Of a stretch of 64,000 nt of DNA, positions 9,029 to 20,321 are shown one piece after another. The stretch is taken from the NCBI RefSeq assembly GCF_905221025.1, contig NZ_CAJNBL010000008.1:1-64000 (forward strand), written 5' to 3'. The notes beneath the pieces were generated by a model, which made no database searches, was not told the DNA's origin, and worked only from the letters and a program-made list of their open reading frames with translations. Both the position numbers and the translations under genes were made by a program. This DNA is from Candidatus Nitrotoga fabula. GTDB lineage: Bacteria > Pseudomonadota > Gammaproteobacteria > Burkholderiales > Gallionellaceae. Each line of letters opens with the position of its first letter. Positions within the stretch are counted from its first letter, which is position 1.

Positions 9029-9685
9029 AAGAACGCCGACTCAAAAATGAACTGCAACGCCTAGCTTGTAGAATACCTGATTGGTTGTTGGATATCCAAT
9101 TCGACTCTGGGTCGGCTGTTCAATCCTGGCTTATCCTGGCTTGCTGCAAACCCGGACGGTAAATCAACACACAATGGCTATCCAGCTACGGCAGTAATTC
9201 CTGGTGCAAAAATCGCTTTTGAAGCAAGAAGAAACCTGGAGAAGCCCGACTTAAGCGAACGCGCATCTGCAACGATTTCCAGAAAATGCACACCCACTAT
9301 CCACGTACCATCACCAATTATGCCCACATGAATTCATGCAAATGGTTTCACGATAAATGAACAAGGGGATGAAATGCACCCAAAGGAGAAAAAGCTAGGC
9401 ACATTTACAAAGGAATTCCAGGACCTATTCAGCGGTGTTCATTCACTGGAATGGCAGCAATCCACATATCATAATCGACTGTATATGCAGACAAAAAGCG
9501 CCATACTGCCAGCATGGCGCCACCCTGTACCATAACTGGTTCCCGGTTTATGTCCGACAGAGATTACGAACTTCCTGCAATGGCAGAAATAGAGACCGTT
9601 ATATTTGCTTGATGCTGTTTGACCTGATTTGCCAAAACCAGAACACAGCCAAATTAGCTATATTTTTTATTTTATTTAATCACAA
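9029..9685. other. non-coding interval between recQ and efp
   Basis: About 650 bases with no supported gene. It holds the strong minus-strand terminator described at 9493-9520 and must contain the recQ promoter nearer 9029. A 53-codon plus-strand frame at 9374-9535, with AAGGGG ahead of its ATG, runs straight through the terminator hairpin and is not called. Confidence 0.5.
9493..9520 (-). terminator. rho-independent terminator downstream of efp
   Basis: On the minus strand GGCGCCAT-like sequence forms a 7-bp perfect stem (9498-9504 with 9514-9520). It is extended inward by three more pairs after one mismatch, and is followed directly by TTTTT (9493-9497). It lies about 165 bases beyond the efp stop and would end the earP-efp transcript. 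Confidence 0.75.
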
Positions 9686-10246
9686 TCAAGCACTTACACG
9701 GCGCTTGAATTCGCCAGTACGTGTATCAATTTCAATCTTATCGCCAATTTCACAAAAAGCAGCAACCGGCAATTCCATACCGGAATTAATTTTAGCAGGT
9801 TTCATTACCTTGCCCGAAGTATCACCACGTATGGCTGGTTCGGTATAGATAATTTCGCGCACTACTGTATTCGGAAGATCAATGGAAATTGCCTTGTCAT
9901 TATAAAAAACCATTTCACAAGTCATGCCGTCTTCCAGGTAGTTCAACGAATCACCCAGATTTTCCTTTTCAACCTCATATTGGTTGTAATCTGCATCCAT
10001 AAACACATACATCGGATCAGAAAAATAAGAATAGGTCGCTTCCTTCCGATCCAGGATGACCACATCAAATTTATCATCCGCACGATAAATCGCTTCGCTT
10101 GGAGACTCTGTCAACAAGTTCTTGAATTTCATTTTGACTACGGAGCCATTACGACCGGAGCGGGAATATTCCGCCTTCAATACCACCATGGGATCGTTAC
10201 CAATCATAATAACGTTCCCTACCCGTAGTTCTTGCGCTGTTTTCAT
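9686..10246 (-). CDS. efp: elongation factor P (Arg32 type)
   Basis: EF-P of 186 aa, which enters the ribosomal E site and rescues stalling at polyproline stretches. Three beta-barrel domains are expected at this length. The tip loop of domain I reads [10 protein letters not shown], placing an arginine at position 32 where other species have lysine. Arg32 is the site rhamnosylated by EarP, and the earP gene lies just upstream with a 6-base gap. The modified arginine and its enzyme are therefore encoded together. The last domain carries the usual [14 protein letters not shown] ending. The TDP-rhamnose donor must be made by rml genes outside this window. Confidence 0.97.
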   Translation of the reverse strand: MKTAQELRVGNVIMIGNDPMVVLKAEYSRSGRNGSVVKMKFKNLLTESPSEAIYRADDKFDVVILDRKEATYSYFSDPMYVFMDADYNQYEVEKENLGDSLNYLEDGMTCEMVFYNDKAISIDLPNTVVREIIYTEPAIRGDTSGKVMKPAKINSGMELPVAAFCEIGDKIEIDTRTGEFKRRVSA

Positions 10247-10252
10247 ATATAC

Positions 10253-11467
10253 CTACCTTAAATCTGATTTACATCCCAAATTTTGCATTTTATCAATTTT
10301 TCTAACAAAATTCAGCAAATTCAAAACAAAGTTATTGCCGGACAATTGCATCGACCATTCGCGGGCATGTTGCTGGAATGCCTCCATAAACGAAAAATAC
10401 ACACTCCAGGTATGAATTGAAATGGTTTGAGTCTCTTCACCTCTGTGAGATTTTCCATTCCATCTTTCCCAAAGACATTGCAATGCCTGGGTAGCTTCGC
10501 CCTGAAGTTCGGCACAATACAATTTCATGAAAGCAGATAATTTTTTATAATGCACATTGTCCTTCTGCGGGTAAATATGCCAGACGAACGGCTTGCCTGC
10601 CCATTGCGCGCGTACAAAAGAATCTTCCCCCCGAACGAAATTTATATCACATGCCCATAGCAGTTCGTCATATTTTTCTTGTGCGACAAAAGGTATTACA
10701 TGCACTTGCAATTTTCCTTGCTGCAGCACGTCGCCTGTTGCTATGCTTTCCCGCCTAAAAAAAACAGCAACCTGGGGTAAAATCCGGCCTTCTGGAACTA
10801 AACACAAAACTGGAGTATGGCTTTGTGCCCATGTAGAAAATAACTCTGGAAGAAAGATGTTTTCATAACAGAACATCGAAATGCGAATTTCATCCGGTTT
10901 ACGCATAGGCAATCCCAACGTTTTCCAGAACACTGACTGGCAGTGCAATTCTTTTTGAAATGCATCCCGTCGTGCAAGCAGATCTCGTTCTAACAGCAGA
11001 CCGCCGGTTTCCTGGGTAAACCCCTGAAAGAAAAAATATTTAACAAGAGGAAATGATGGATGGGGGGAAGGCAGGCAATGGCATCCAGCAACCCAATCTT
11101 CCGCACTGAGATATTCCATATTAATCCATACAGGTTTGCAGACCTGCGTGGCCATTTTTGTGACATAAGACTTGGGGAGTTCGCACGCATAGGCTTCGAT
11201 TACAAGTTGTGCAGGTTCAACAAATGCAAACAAGGAGTCCTCTGACAGAAGCCATCGCCTGATTTCCACTCCATTGCTATGCTGCAGGGACTGATCCTGA
11301 TCAATATCCGGGTTAATACGGCTGAAACTGGACAGGTCATCCACCCAGAGTCGTACCGACAAGTGGTGCTCATGTGCCAATTGCCTGGCAAGGCGCCAGC
11401 ACACACCAATGTCCCCGAAATTATCTATCACCGTACAAAAAATATCACATGAAATTGATTTATTCAT
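10253..11467 (-). CDS. earP: EF-P arginine rhamnosyltransferase EarP
   Basis: EarP (formerly DUF2331), 404 aa. It transfers rhamnose from TDP-beta-L-rhamnose to Arg32 of EF-P and is an inverting enzyme with a GT-B fold. The N-terminal signature DIFCTVIDNFGDIGVCWRLA contains the Asp residues known to be needed for catalysis. The C-terminal donor-binding part has FVRGEDSFVRAQWAGKPFVW, the conserved block with the RGEDS motif. It starts at MNKSISCDIF, is followed by efp after 6 bases, and sits behind a terminator that separates it from pnp. Gene order and Arg32 in the neighbour make the assignment very secure. Confidence 0.95.
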   Translation of the reverse strand: MNKSISCDIFCTVIDNFGDIGVCWRLARQLAHEHHLSVRLWVDDLSSFSRINPDIDQDQSLQHSNGVEIRRWLLSEDSLFAFVEPAQLVIEAYACELPKSYVTKMATQVCKPVWINMEYLSAEDWVAGCHCLPSPHPSFPLVKYFFFQGFTQETGGLLLERDLLARRDAFQKELHCQSVFWKTLGLPMRKPDEIRISMFCYENIFLPELFSTWAQSHTPVLCLVPEGRILPQVAVFFRRESIATGDVLQQGKLQVHVIPFVAQEKYDELLWACDINFVRGEDSFVRAQWAGKPFVWHIYPQKDNVHYKKLSAFMKLYCAELQGEATQALQCLWERWNGKSHRGEETQTISIHTWSVYFSFMEAFQQHAREWSMQLSGNNFVLNLLNFVRKIDKMQNLGCKSDLR

Positions 11468-11518
11468 TCCGCTGATGACAATTCATGGAAAAAGCACAGT
11501 ACATTCTGTTGAAAACAC

Positions 11519-11543
11519 AAAAGCCCCATAAACCGGGGCTTTT
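11519..11543 (-). terminator. rho-independent terminator of the rimP-pnp cluster
   Basis: A perfect 9-bp inverted repeat (AAAAGCCCC at 11519-11527 and GGGGCTTTT at 11535-11543) with a 7-base loop. In the minus direction the GC stem is followed by a T-run, 22 bases after the pnp stop. The symmetry would also let it work on the plus strand. Confidence 0.9.
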
Positions 11544-11565
11544 GATCACACCATCGGATAGATTT

Positions 11566-13677
11566 TTATTCTGAAACAGAAGATGCAGGTTCAACAGGAA
11601 TCAAAGCCTTCATACTTAAACGCAAGCGACCCTTTTCATCTGCTTCCAGAACCTTTACTTTTACAACCTGCCCTTCTTTCAGGACATCAGATACAACGTT
11701 TATGCGTTCATTTGAAATTTGAGAAATGTGCAACAAACCATCCTTGCCAGGCATTACATTTACAATCGCCCCGAAGTCCAGCAATTTTACAACGGGTCCT
11801 TCATAAACTTTCCCGACTTCAACTTCTGCAACAATATCTTCAATACGCTTTTTGGCTAGCATTCCCGCTTCGCCGTTCACACTGGAGATAGTGAGATTGC
11901 CGTCATCATCTATATCAATAGTCGTACCTGTTTCTTCTGTCAAGGTGCGAATCACAGCACCGCCCTTGCCGATCACATCCCGGATTTTTTCCGGATTGAT
12001 CTTCATTTTGATCATACGAGGAGCATGTACAGAAACTTCCTCCCTGACGGATGGCATTGCCTGCTTCATGATACCGAGAATGTGCATCCGGCCTTCACGC
12101 GCCTGGCTTAATGCCGCCTGCATAATTTCGCGCGTTATCCCATTGATCTTGATATCCATCTGCAATGCAGTGATTCCCTGATCGGTTCCTGCAACCTTGA
12201 AATCCATATCACCCAGATGGTCCTCGTCACCCAGAATATCGGTCAGTACAGCGAAACGATTGCCTTCCTTGATCAACCCCATGGCAATCCCCGCCACATG
12301 ATTTTTAACCGGAACACCGGCATCCATCATCGCCAGACATCCGCCACATACCGATGCCATTGAACTGGATCCATTTGACTCAGTAATTTCAGAAACCAGA
12401 CGAATTGAATAGCCAAATTCTTCTTCAGTTGGCAACGTGGCAACCAATGCTCGCTTCGCCAAACGCCCATGCCCAATTTCACGCCGTTTTGGTGTGCCAA
12501 CACGACCCGTTTCCCCAGTAGAGTACGGAGGGAAATTATAATGCAGCATGAAACGATCCAAATATTCGCCTTGCAGGGCATCAATTTTTTGTGAGTCACG
12601 CGCGGTTCCAAGAGTAGCCACTACCAGCGCCTGAGTTTCACCGCGAGTAAATAAGATTGAGCCATGCGTACGCGGTAAAATGCCTGTACGGATGGAAATG
12701 GGACGCACAGTACGCGTATCACGCCCATCGATACGGGGCTCACCACTTAATATCTGCCCTCTTACTATCCTGGATTCCAGTGCCTGGAACAATTCATTCA
12801 GATGATTTTTTGGAACCGTAGCATACTCGGACTCTGACAAGACACCCATAACATGGGCGCGAATCGCTTCCACCTGGTCCGTACGTGTCTGTTTTTCACG
12901 AATGGCATACGCTTGTTGCAAGCTGTTTTCAGCCAACTCTGCAATTTTTGCGCTTAACTCCATATCATGAACCGGTGCACTCCAATCCCAGTCTGGAGAA
13001 CCAGCTGCATCCGCCATTTCCAGGATCGCCTGAATCACCGCCTGCATTTGCTGGTGCCCGAACATCACCGCCCCAAGCATGATATCCTCGGATAATTCCT
13101 GCGCTTCAGATTCAACCATTAAAACTGCCTGCTGCGTACCTGCTACCACCAGATCCATTTTGGATTGAACAAGCTGGTCTACCGTGGGGTTCAGGATGTA
13201 TTCACCATCCAGATATCCAACTCTTGCAGCCCCAATTGGCCCATCAAAAGGAATGCCGGACAGTGCAAGGGCCGCAGAAGCGCCAATCATGGCAGGAATA
13301 TCAGAGTCGATCTGGTTATCCGAAGACAGCACTGTAGCAACAATCTGTACCTCGTTATAAAAACCTTCAGGAAACAATGGACGCAGAGGACGGTCAATCA
13401 AGCGTGAAGTAAGTACCTCCTTTTCGCTAGGACGGCCTTCACGCCGGAAAAAGCCTCCCGGAATTTTCCCTGCAGCGTAGGTACGCTCCTGATAATCTAC
13501 TGTTAATGGAAAAAAATCCTGCTCGGGTTTGGCATTTTTCTTGCCTACGACGGTTACCAGAACAACCGTATCATCCATGCTAACCAGAACCGCTCCGCTG
13601 GCCTGGCGTGCGATTTCCCCGGTTTCCAGGGTGAGCTGATGATTTCCATAGGTTAATGATTTCTTATAGTGACTCAA
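11566..13677 (-). CDS. pnp: polynucleotide phosphorylase
   Basis: 3'-5' phosphorolytic exoribonuclease of 703 aa and core of the RNA degradosome. Two RNase PH domains are visible: the first starts [20 protein letters not shown], the second includes [20 protein letters not shown] and the phosphate-site region [15 protein letters not shown]. These are followed by a KH domain ([20 protein letters not shown]) and an S1 domain ([20 protein letters not shown]) at the C-terminus. Length is normal. It lies 118 bases after rpsO, the usual rpsO-pnp pairing, and ends in a strong terminator. The rpsO-pnp spacer is where autoregulatory RNase III cleavage occurs in enterobacteria; that is not shown here. 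Confidence 0.97.
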   Translation of the reverse strand: MSHYKKSLTYGNHQLTLETGEIARQASGAVLVSMDDTVVLVTVVGKKNAKPEQDFFPLTVDYQERTYAAGKIPGGFFRREGRPSEKEVLTSRLIDRPLRPLFPEGFYNEVQIVATVLSSDNQIDSDIPAMIGASAALALSGIPFDGPIGAARVGYLDGEYILNPTVDQLVQSKMDLVVAGTQQAVLMVESEAQELSEDIMLGAVMFGHQQMQAVIQAILEMADAAGSPDWDWSAPVHDMELSAKIAELAENSLQQAYAIREKQTRTDQVEAIRAHVMGVLSESEYATVPKNHLNELFQALESRIVRGQILSGEPRIDGRDTRTVRPISIRTGILPRTHGSILFTRGETQALVVATLGTARDSQKIDALQGEYLDRFMLHYNFPPYSTGETGRVGTPKRREIGHGRLAKRALVATLPTEEEFGYSIRLVSEITESNGSSSMASVCGGCLAMMDAGVPVKNHVAGIAMGLIKEGNRFAVLTDILGDEDHLGDMDFKVAGTDQGITALQMDIKINGITREIMQAALSQAREGRMHILGIMKQAMPSVREEVSVHAPRMIKMKINPEKIRDVIGKGGAVIRTLTEETGTTIDIDDDGNLTISSVNGEAGMLAKKRIEDIVAEVEVGKVYEGPVVKLLDFGAIVNVMPGKDGLLHISQISNERINVVSDVLKEGQVVKVKVLEADEKGRLRLSMKALIPVEPASSVSE

Positions 13678-13795
13678 TGTACGCCTCTCTGTGCTTGACG
13701 TGACGCGGATGCGCCTTATAGGGTAAGGCTAAATGATTAGAATGGATGCACCTAAAATAACACGGGCCGCAACCGCGACCCTCTTGTCAGGACTT

Positions 13796-14065
13796 CTATT
13801 TGCGTAATTCCAGGCGTTGAATCAGGGCGCGGTAACTCCCCTCATTTTTACCTTTAAGATAATCCAGCAGCTTTCTACGACGGCTAACCAATCGCAGCAA
13901 GCCACGACGGGAATGATGATCCTTCATATGCTCCTTAAAATGATCGGTCAGGTAATTGATCCGCGCAGTCATCAATGCAACCTGAACCTCTGGAGATCCG
14001 GTATCACCCTTCACACGTTGGTAATCAGTCACAATTTGCGCTTTTTGCGCTGCGGTAATAGACAT
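13796..14065 (-). CDS. rpsO: 30S ribosomal protein S15
   Basis: Small primary 16S rRNA-binding protein of 89 aa that nucleates the 30S platform. The motifs [40 protein letters not shown] and RRKLLDYLK are classic S15. The start [12 protein letters not shown] is the usual one. It has its own candidate promoter in the gap after truB, and pnp follows. Confidence 0.98.
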   Translation of the reverse strand: MSITAAQKAQIVTDYQRVKGDTGSPEVQVALMTARINYLTDHFKEHMKDHHSRRGLLRLVSRRRKLLDYLKGKNEGSYRALIQRLELRK

Positions 14066-14368
14066 AATCTTTCAAACCCCACTAGATAAAAAGTTCCGCA
14101 TTTTACTCTTGAATGCAGCAGATACTCAAGCTTATTCGGACAGTAAAACCAATTCCACATTGGCATTCGTATACCGATTCATTCGGATTCGGACAGGGGT
14201 TGTAATGTCGTCGACAAATTCTCCTTTCCAAAAATAGAATTCATTTTTTATTCCCCGGAATACAAATGACCCCTGCCTGAACTTATTGGGCTATACAAAT
14301 CCGGTGAAAACTGTTTTGAATCGTTTATTCCACTGGCACCTTACCACAACCATGCAGACATGGAATAA
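14066..14368. other. truB-rpsO intergenic region
   Basis: About 300 bases with no gene. It carries a promoter-like sequence for rpsO (14100-14129) close to rpsO. I see no terminator after truB, so read-through from the upstream cluster is likely. Confidence 0.5.
14100..14129 (-). promoter_or_regulatory. rpsO: candidate rpsO promoter
   Basis: Minus-strand TTGAGT (14124-14129) and TAAAAT (14100-14105) are spaced by 18 bases. They match the sigma70 boxes at four and five of six positions. Transcription would start near 14093, giving a leader of about 28 bases before rpsO. Confidence 0.45.
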
Positions 14369-15286
14369 TCATCTATCTCGGCACGCCGCCCGTTTTGCTA
14401 CCCAGGACAACAATCTTATGGGGGTCAGTCGTTGTGCCAGGAGCTCAGCCACCCCGACAAAGCGCCCCTCTCCATATACTCGAACCTTGCCATCCTGCAA
14501 TGCGGTGTCTACCGCAAGCCGTTGTCCCTGAGCAATACGGATGACTTGCGGCAAATCCAGCTCCAGTACTGGCAAATCCTGCACCAGACTATCTACCGGC
14601 AAAACATACTGTTCCCGCTCTTGCATGGAGGCCGATTCCATTCGCTCCAGATCAAGCGCTCCAGCAAGACTGAATCGTCCAATTCCTGTCCGGCGCAATC
14701 CGCGTAGATGAGCACCACACCCCAACGCCAGCCCAATATCCTCCGCCAGGGTGCGCACATAAGTACCCTTGCTGCAATGCACCGTTACCTCAATCTCGTC
14801 AACCTCAAAACTCTCCAATACAAGCTCATGTATTATCACGCTTCGGCTTTCGCGCATTACGGTTTCACCCTTGCGGATATACTCATACAATGGTTTGCCC
14901 TGATATTTGATAGCACTATGCATCGGAGGCATCTGTTGAATGACGCCAACAAAACTTTCCAACACAGCACGTATCCGTGATATATCCAAATTTACCGGAC
15001 AGGAACTGGTAATTTCACCCTCGACATCACCTGTTGTGGTAGTTTGGCCAAACCGGATTCGTGCACGGTACGTCTTGTCTGCATCCAACAAGCAATTTGT
15101 GAATTTTGTAGCCTCGCCAAAACAAACAGGCAGCAGGCCGGTCGCCATGGGATCAAGTGTGCCGGTGTGCCCTGCTTTCTCGGCCTGCAACAAGCGGCGC
15201 ACCTTTTGCAGGGCAATATTCGAGCTGAGATTCAGAGGTTTATCGAACAGCAGAATGCCATCCAATGCGCGCTTTATGCGAGTCAT
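14369..15286 (-). CDS. truB: tRNA pseudouridine(55) synthase
   Basis: Enzyme of 305 aa that isomerises U55 in the T loop of tRNAs. The catalytic aspartate lies in GHTGTLDPMATGLLPVC at about residues 40-55. The substrate-binding region YEYIRKGETV and the motif KGTYVRTLAEDIG are present. It follows rbfA with a 21-base gap in the ribosome-maturation cluster. The C-terminal extension (VYGEGRFVGVAELL) is the usual PUA-like tail. Complete. Confidence 0.96.
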   Translation of the reverse strand: MTRIKRALDGILLFDKPLNLSSNIALQKVRRLLQAEKAGHTGTLDPMATGLLPVCFGEATKFTNCLLDADKTYRARIRFGQTTTTGDVEGEITSSCPVNLDISRIRAVLESFVGVIQQMPPMHSAIKYQGKPLYEYIRKGETVMRESRSVIIHELVLESFEVDEIEVTVHCSKGTYVRTLAEDIGLALGCGAHLRGLRRTGIGRFSLAGALDLERMESASMQEREQYVLPVDSLVQDLPVLELDLPQVIRIAQGQRLAVDTALQDGKVRVYGEGRFVGVAELLAQRLTPIRLLSWVAKRAACRDR

Positions 15287-15307
15287 GCTATATCCGCGGA
15301 CAGACCC

Positions 15308-15751
15308 TCATTGCTGCTTTTTCTGCAGAACGCAAGTCACATCAGGTTTATCATGGTCAGACAAACTGCCGGAAGACTCGCAGGAAGAATCATCTTGAGA
15401 TAACTGGTCGTCAGCAACCGCCTGATCAATAAGCCGCGACAAGCGTGCACCATACTCGATCGAAGGATCATAAATAAAATGCAGCTGTGGCAAGACGCGT
15501 AGCTTCATGGAATGAGCGAGTTGGCTGCGCAAAAAACCACTGGCATGCTCCAAACCCTCCTGTGCAGCCTTTCTTTCTCCACCCAAGGTCGTGTAGAACA
15601 CCTTTGCATGGGAATAATCTCTGGTTACGTCCACTCCCGTCAGCGTGATCATACCTATGCGAGGATCCCTTAGCTCGAGGCGCAGCAGCTGAGCAAGCTC
15701 GCGCTGAATCTGCTCAGCTATCCGATCAGTCCTGTAATAGCCTTTAGGCAT
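15308..15751 (-). CDS. rbfA: 30S ribosome-binding factor A
   Basis: Late 30S assembly factor and cold-shock protein of 147 aa with a KH-like fold. The N-terminus YYRTDRIAEQIQRELAQLLR and the central VTRDYSHAKVFYT and LRVLPQLHFIYDPSIEYGAR are family signatures. The last 30 residues (SQDDSSCESSGSLSDHD and beyond) form a polar, probably disordered tail longer than in E. coli. It starts 1 base after the infB stop, indicating translational coupling. Confidence 0.96.
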   Translation of the reverse strand: MPKGYYRTDRIAEQIQRELAQLLRLELRDPRIGMITLTGVDVTRDYSHAKVFYTTLGGERKAAQEGLEHASGFLRSQLAHSMKLRVLPQLHFIYDPSIEYGARLSRLIDQAVADDQLSQDDSSCESSGSLSDHDKPDVTCVLQKKQQ

Positions 15752-15752
15752 T

Positions 15753-18380
15753 TTAAGGACGCGCCACTTCTATGATTTCGAATACCTCAAGCTGATCCCC
15801 TACCTGAAGATCATTGAAATTACGCAAGGATAAACCACATTCAAAATTGGCACGCACTTCCTTGACGTCATCCTTAAATCGTTTCAATGAATCCAGTTCT
15901 CCAGTATGAATAACCACATTATTTCGCAACACCCTGACCTGTGCATTACGCTTGATTATGCCACTGGTCACATAGCAGCCCGCAATAGTACCGATCTTGG
16001 AGATAACAAAAACCTGGCGGACATCGACCATGCCCAGAATTACCTCCTTTTGTTCCGGGGCACGCATTCCGGACAGTGCAGCTTTTATGGCATCAACCAT
16101 TTCATAAATGATATTGTAATATCGTATATCCACACCTGATGACTCTGCCAGTTTGCGTGCAGCAACATCGGCACGGGTATTAAATCCAATCACGATAGCC
16201 TTAGAAGCCAGCGCCAAATTAATATCCGATTCACTGATCGCACCCACTCCAGTGTGGATCAGATTAACTTTTACCTCTTCGGTAGATAATTTTTGCAGAG
16301 TATGGGCAATCGCCTCACAGGAGCCCTGAACGTCAGCCTTAATAATCAGAGGCAACATGCGCACTTCACCCTCGGCCATCTGTTCAAACATGTTCTCAAG
16401 TGTTGCAGCCTGCTGTTTAGCCAACTTAACTGCCCGGAATTTCCCCTGTCGGAACAAAGCAATTTCACGGGCCTTTTTTTCATCAGAAATAACCAGCATG
16501 CTTTCACCGGCGACCGGAACCTCAGATAAACCCTGAATTTCAACTGGAATCGACGGACCTGCTTCAGTTACTGCCTTGCCATTCTCATCCAGCATGGCGC
16601 GCACCCTTCCGGAAACCACACCTACCAGCACGGCATCACCACGCTTCAAAGTACCCGATTGCACCAGAATGGTGGCAACAGGTCCTTTGCCCTTGTCCAA
16701 TCTAGCTTCAATTACAATCCCCCTGGCCAAACTTATTCTAGGCGCAGTAAGTTGCAACAATTCGGCTTGCAACAACACGCTCTCCAGCAAGGAATCAATA
16801 CCCTGCCCGGTCTTTGCGGACACTTCGACGAACATGGCGTCACCACCCCAGTCCTCAGGAACCACCCCTTCTGTAACCAATTCCTGTTTAACACGCTCCG
16901 AATTGGCATCAGGCTTGTCTATCTTCGTAACCGCAACCACAATAGGTACGTTGGCTGCCTTTGCGTGATGGATCGCTTCCTTTGTCTGCGGCATAACGCC
17001 ATCATCGGCAGCCACCACCAAAATGACAATATCCGTCACCTTGGAACCACGCGCTCTCATTGCAGTAAATGCCTCGTGACCCGGAGTATCCAGAAATGTA
17101 ATCATTCCGCGCGGAGTATCCACATGATAAGCCCCAATATGCTGTGTAATGCCCCCTGCCTCACCGCTAGCCACCCGGGACCGGCGAATATAATCCAGCA
17201 ATGACGTCTTGCCATGATCAACGTGACCCATGACGGTCACTACCGGGGCGCGAGGCTCCAACGGTGCATTCATGTGTTCTTCAGACTCTTTCAGGTATGC
17301 TCCTGGATCATCCGCTTTTGCCGGTATGGCAACATGCCCCAGCTCTTCCACTACAATCATTGCGGTTTCTTGGTCGATAACCTGATTAATGGTTACCATA
17401 GAGCCCAATTTCATTAACGCCTTAATGATTTCAACCGCCTTGATTGACATTTTTTGTGCCAACTCGGCGACACTGATTGTCTCAGGCACCGTAACCTCAT
17501 GCACAATTGGTTCAGTCGGTAAGGAAAAAGCATGCTGGGGTGTCTCTTCGTGTTTTACAGGCTTGGCATGATGACGTGGACTTCCATTCCCGCGTCCGGC
17601 ACTCCAGGCAGAAGCGCGCGAATCAACGGTTGTAGATGTCCGCTTTTTATGCCCTGGCTCAACCCAGGTACCCGTCCTGTCAGTGCCAGTCTCCTTCACG
17701 CCTTTTTTGGCTCCGGGACGTGCAACCTTATCGCCCGGCTTAGGCATAGGCTTATGCAACGTGCCTTCAACCAGATCAGTTTTTACCTCAGGTACAGTGG
17801 TCGGTTCTTCGGACACTGGAGCAGGAACAGATTTAGGTTCTGGAGCTACAGCCGGAGGTGGTGCAACCTCCAAAACCGGTGTTGTTTTCCGTTTGACCTG
17901 TTCTTTCTTTGCCTGGATTTCAGCAGCTTGGCGTGCTGCCAGCTCTGCCTGATTACGCGCCTCTTGAGCACGAAGAGCAATTTCCTGCTCTCCCAATATA
18001 TCCAGCTTTGAGGGTTTTGGTACAGCCTGCACTGGAGCAGGACTTACTGATACAGGTGCTATTGGTTCAGTTTGAACGGCTAAACTTGGTGCAACCACGC
18101 GTTTTTTACGCACTTCAACCTGTATGGTACGAGCCCTGCCCGAGCTGTCAGACTTCCTGATTTCCGTTGTTTCACGGCGCGTCAGTATAATTTTTTTACT
18201 GCTGGGGCTACCCCCGCCATGTGTTCTATGGAGGTGTTCTAGCAATTTTGCCTTGTCCTGTTCCGATATACTGTCTGTTTCCTGCTTTTTGTCCACCCCG
18301 GCGGCCTGTAGTTGTTCAAGCAGCAGCCCAACTGGCAAACTGAGCTCACCAGCAAACTGTGCTACATTCATTTTTCCCAT
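15753..18380 (-). CDS. infB: translation initiation factor IF-2
   Basis: GTPase of about 875 aa that brings fMet-tRNA to the 30S subunit. The N-terminal IF2-N domain ([20 protein letters not shown]) is followed by a long proline- and lysine-rich linker to about residue 290. A second IF2-N repeat comes next ([20 protein letters not shown]). The G domain has [22 protein letters not shown] and TKIDKPDAN at about 385-500, followed by domains II to IV. Possible starts are a GTG at 18383, an ATG at 18380 or the ATG at 18374; an AAGGGG site precedes the first two. The gene lies between nusA and rbfA, as usual. Confidence 0.96.
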   Translation of the reverse strand: MGKMNVAQFAGELSLPVGLLLEQLQAAGVDKKQETDSISEQDKAKLLEHLHRTHGGGSPSSKKIILTRRETTEIRKSDSSGRARTIQVEVRKKRVVAPSLAVQTEPIAPVSVSPAPVQAVPKPSKLDILGEQEIALRAQEARNQAELAARQAAEIQAKKEQVKRKTTPVLEVAPPPAVAPEPKSVPAPVSEEPTTVPEVKTDLVEGTLHKPMPKPGDKVARPGAKKGVKETGTDRTGTWVEPGHKKRTSTTVDSRASAWSAGRGNGSPRHHAKPVKHEETPQHAFSLPTEPIVHEVTVPETISVAELAQKMSIKAVEIIKALMKLGSMVTINQVIDQETAMIVVEELGHVAIPAKADDPGAYLKESEEHMNAPLEPRAPVVTVMGHVDHGKTSLLDYIRRSRVASGEAGGITQHIGAYHVDTPRGMITFLDTPGHEAFTAMRARGSKVTDIVILVVAADDGVMPQTKEAIHHAKAANVPIVVAVTKIDKPDANSERVKQELVTEGVVPEDWGGDAMFVEVSAKTGQGIDSLLESVLLQAELLQLTAPRISLARGIVIEARLDKGKGPVATILVQSGTLKRGDAVLVGVVSGRVRAMLDENGKAVTEAGPSIPVEIQGLSEVPVAGESMLVISDEKKAREIALFRQGKFRAVKLAKQQAATLENMFEQMAEGEVRMLPLIIKADVQGSCEAIAHTLQKLSTEEVKVNLIHTGVGAISESDINLALASKAIVIGFNTRADVAARKLAESSGVDIRYYNIIYEMVDAIKAALSGMRAPEQKEVILGMVDVRQVFVISKIGTIAGCYVTSGIIKRNAQVRVLRNNVVIHTGELDSLKRFKDDVKEVRANFECGLSLRNFNDLQVGDQLEVFEIIEVARP

Positions 18381-18599
18381 CACTACCCCTTAACCCCCAA
18401 ATTTAGAGACTTGCAACACTCTAGACTTTACAGAACCCATTAAATCAGAACGGCTTACAGCCCATTACCATTTCTTAGGGCAAATTTCCCGCCAAAACCG
18501 GTACGCCAAATATAGGCAAACAGTGCACCAGCAACCGTCAAATTCCCATGCCTCACATCTACGATGATAATCGGCATCCTTTTGCATCATCACAGCCCA

Positions 18600-18623
18600 A
18601 ATCAGTCAGCCGGCTGGCTGATT
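18600..18623 (-). terminator. imperfect palindrome just after nusA
   Basis: Two 12-base arms (18600-18611 and 18612-18623) are complementary except at one position and have almost no loop. They lie 14 bases after the nusA stop. No T-run follows, so this could be an RNA-processing or stability hairpin rather than a true terminator. Confidence 0.35.
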
Positions 18624-18636
18624 CTAGACAAAACCT

Positions 18637-20109
18637 TTACGAAAACCAAGGCGCTCGCGCTGCCATGATTAACTGGTTTGCATGCTTTTCATCTATACCA
18701 GTCTGCTCCACCAGCTCATCAACATCCAGATCAGCCAGCTGCTCCTGCGTACCAATCCCCTTGCTTGCCAAAATTCGAGCCGTTTTCTCATCCACACCAT
18801 CAAGCTTAACCAGATCCTCAATGTTATGTTCAACCAGCTCTTCATTCACAATTGCAGCCGTCAACAGCGCATTGCGTGCACGGCTACGCAGCTCATTCAC
18901 TGTTACCTCATCAAGAGACTCGATTTCCAGCATTTCGTTAAGAGGGACATAAGCCACTTCTTCCAGTGTATTGAAACCTTCACGTGCCAAAATTTCTGCC
19001 ACCTCTGCATCCACATCCAGCTTTTCAATAAACAGATCACGCACTCTGGATAATTCCAGCTCATTCTTCCGGGAGGATTCTTCCGTAGTCATAATATTCA
19101 GCTCCCACCCGGTCAACTCGCTGGCCAGACGAACATTCTGGCCATTCCGACCGATGGCCTGAGCAAGGTTTTCTTCCTCCACCACCACATCCATACTATG
19201 ACTGTCTTCATCTACCATGATACTGTCCACATCCGCTGGTGCCAGCGCATTAATGACGCTGGTAGCAGGATCCTCCGACCATAACACAATATCAATCCGC
19301 TCTCCAGCCAGCTCATTTGTCACAGCCTGTACGCGCGAACCACGCATACCTACGCAAGTTCCAATCGGATCAATCCGGATATCATGCGAACGCACAGAAA
19401 TTTTTGCACGAGCCCCAGGATCGCGAGCTGCGCTCACAATTTCCAACAATCCTTCTTCGACTTCAGGAACTTCCAGTTCGAATAATTTGATTAGAAATTG
19501 AGGTGTAATCCTTGACAAGGTAATCTGTGGTCCACGCACGGAACGATCCACACCCAGCAAATATGCACGCACACGATCGCCTACACGCAAATTTTCTTTC
19601 GGGATCATCTGATCACGCGGAAGTAAAGCTTCTACCTTGCCGAATTCTACAATAGCGTTACCTCGCTCAATACGTTTTACAGTACCAGTTACCAGATGCT
19701 CTTTTCGTTCCATGAAATCATTCAAGATCTGCTCTCGTTCTGCGTCACGAATCTTCTGGAAGATCACCTGCTTGGCAGCCTGTGCGCCTATGCGCCCGAA
19801 ATCAACTGATTCCAGTGGCTCCTCAATGAACTCACCCAGCTGAATGTTTGGATTGTGTTTACGTGCCTCAGTTAATTTCACATGCAGATCAGGGGTTTCA
19901 AATGTCTCATCATCCATCACCTGCCAGCAACGGAATGATTCATATTCACCTGTATTTCGATCTATCGTGACACGCACATCTGATTCCTCAGTAAAACGTT
20001 TCTTGGTTGCGGAAACCAGAGCAGATTCCAGCGCACCAAATACCACCCCCCTGTCCACGTTTTTCTCACGCGCCAAGGCATCAACCAACAGTAAAACCTC
20101 TCGACTCAT
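18637..20109 (-). CDS. nusA: transcription termination/antitermination factor NusA
   Basis: RNA polymerase-binding factor of 490 aa. The N-terminal domain starts [20 protein letters not shown]. An S1 domain follows ([20 protein letters not shown]), then two KH domains containing [20 protein letters not shown] and [18 protein letters not shown]. Two C-terminal acidic helix-hairpin-helix repeats (residues about 370-490) complete the long proteobacterial form. It starts at ATG 20109, follows rimP after a 212-base spacer and precedes infB. Confidence 0.97.
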   Translation of the reverse strand: MSREVLLLVDALAREKNVDRGVVFGALESALVSATKKRFTEESDVRVTIDRNTGEYESFRCWQVMDDETFETPDLHVKLTEARKHNPNIQLGEFIEEPLESVDFGRIGAQAAKQVIFQKIRDAEREQILNDFMERKEHLVTGTVKRIERGNAIVEFGKVEALLPRDQMIPKENLRVGDRVRAYLLGVDRSVRGPQITLSRITPQFLIKLFELEVPEVEEGLLEIVSAARDPGARAKISVRSHDIRIDPIGTCVGMRGSRVQAVTNELAGERIDIVLWSEDPATSVINALAPADVDSIMVDEDSHSMDVVVEEENLAQAIGRNGQNVRLASELTGWELNIMTTEESSRKNELELSRVRDLFIEKLDVDAEVAEILAREGFNTLEEVAYVPLNEMLEIESLDEVTVNELRSRARNALLTAAIVNEELVEHNIEDLVKLDGVDEKTARILASKGIGTQEQLADLDVDELVEQTGIDEKHANQLIMAARAPWFS

Positions 20110-20321
20110 CTCTGTCTCCAGCCAACCCGAATTTTCGTCAACACTAGTGCAGTCACTTGCTTAATTTTCATGGCCCGATCCCATGCAAAATTTCATTCCA
20201 TCCAAGTAAGTTACGCATCTATCCTATTCTTTTGTATTGCGGGGTCAGAAAAAAAAATTCACAGCACGTGCAATATGTTGTAAAAACCGGACTCATCAAC
20301 CTTGCACGGCCATCACTACAC

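Noticed and set aside
9374-9535. 53-codon plus-strand frame with AAGGGG before its ATG
   Set aside because: It runs through the efp terminator hairpin and the product resembles nothing; probably chance.
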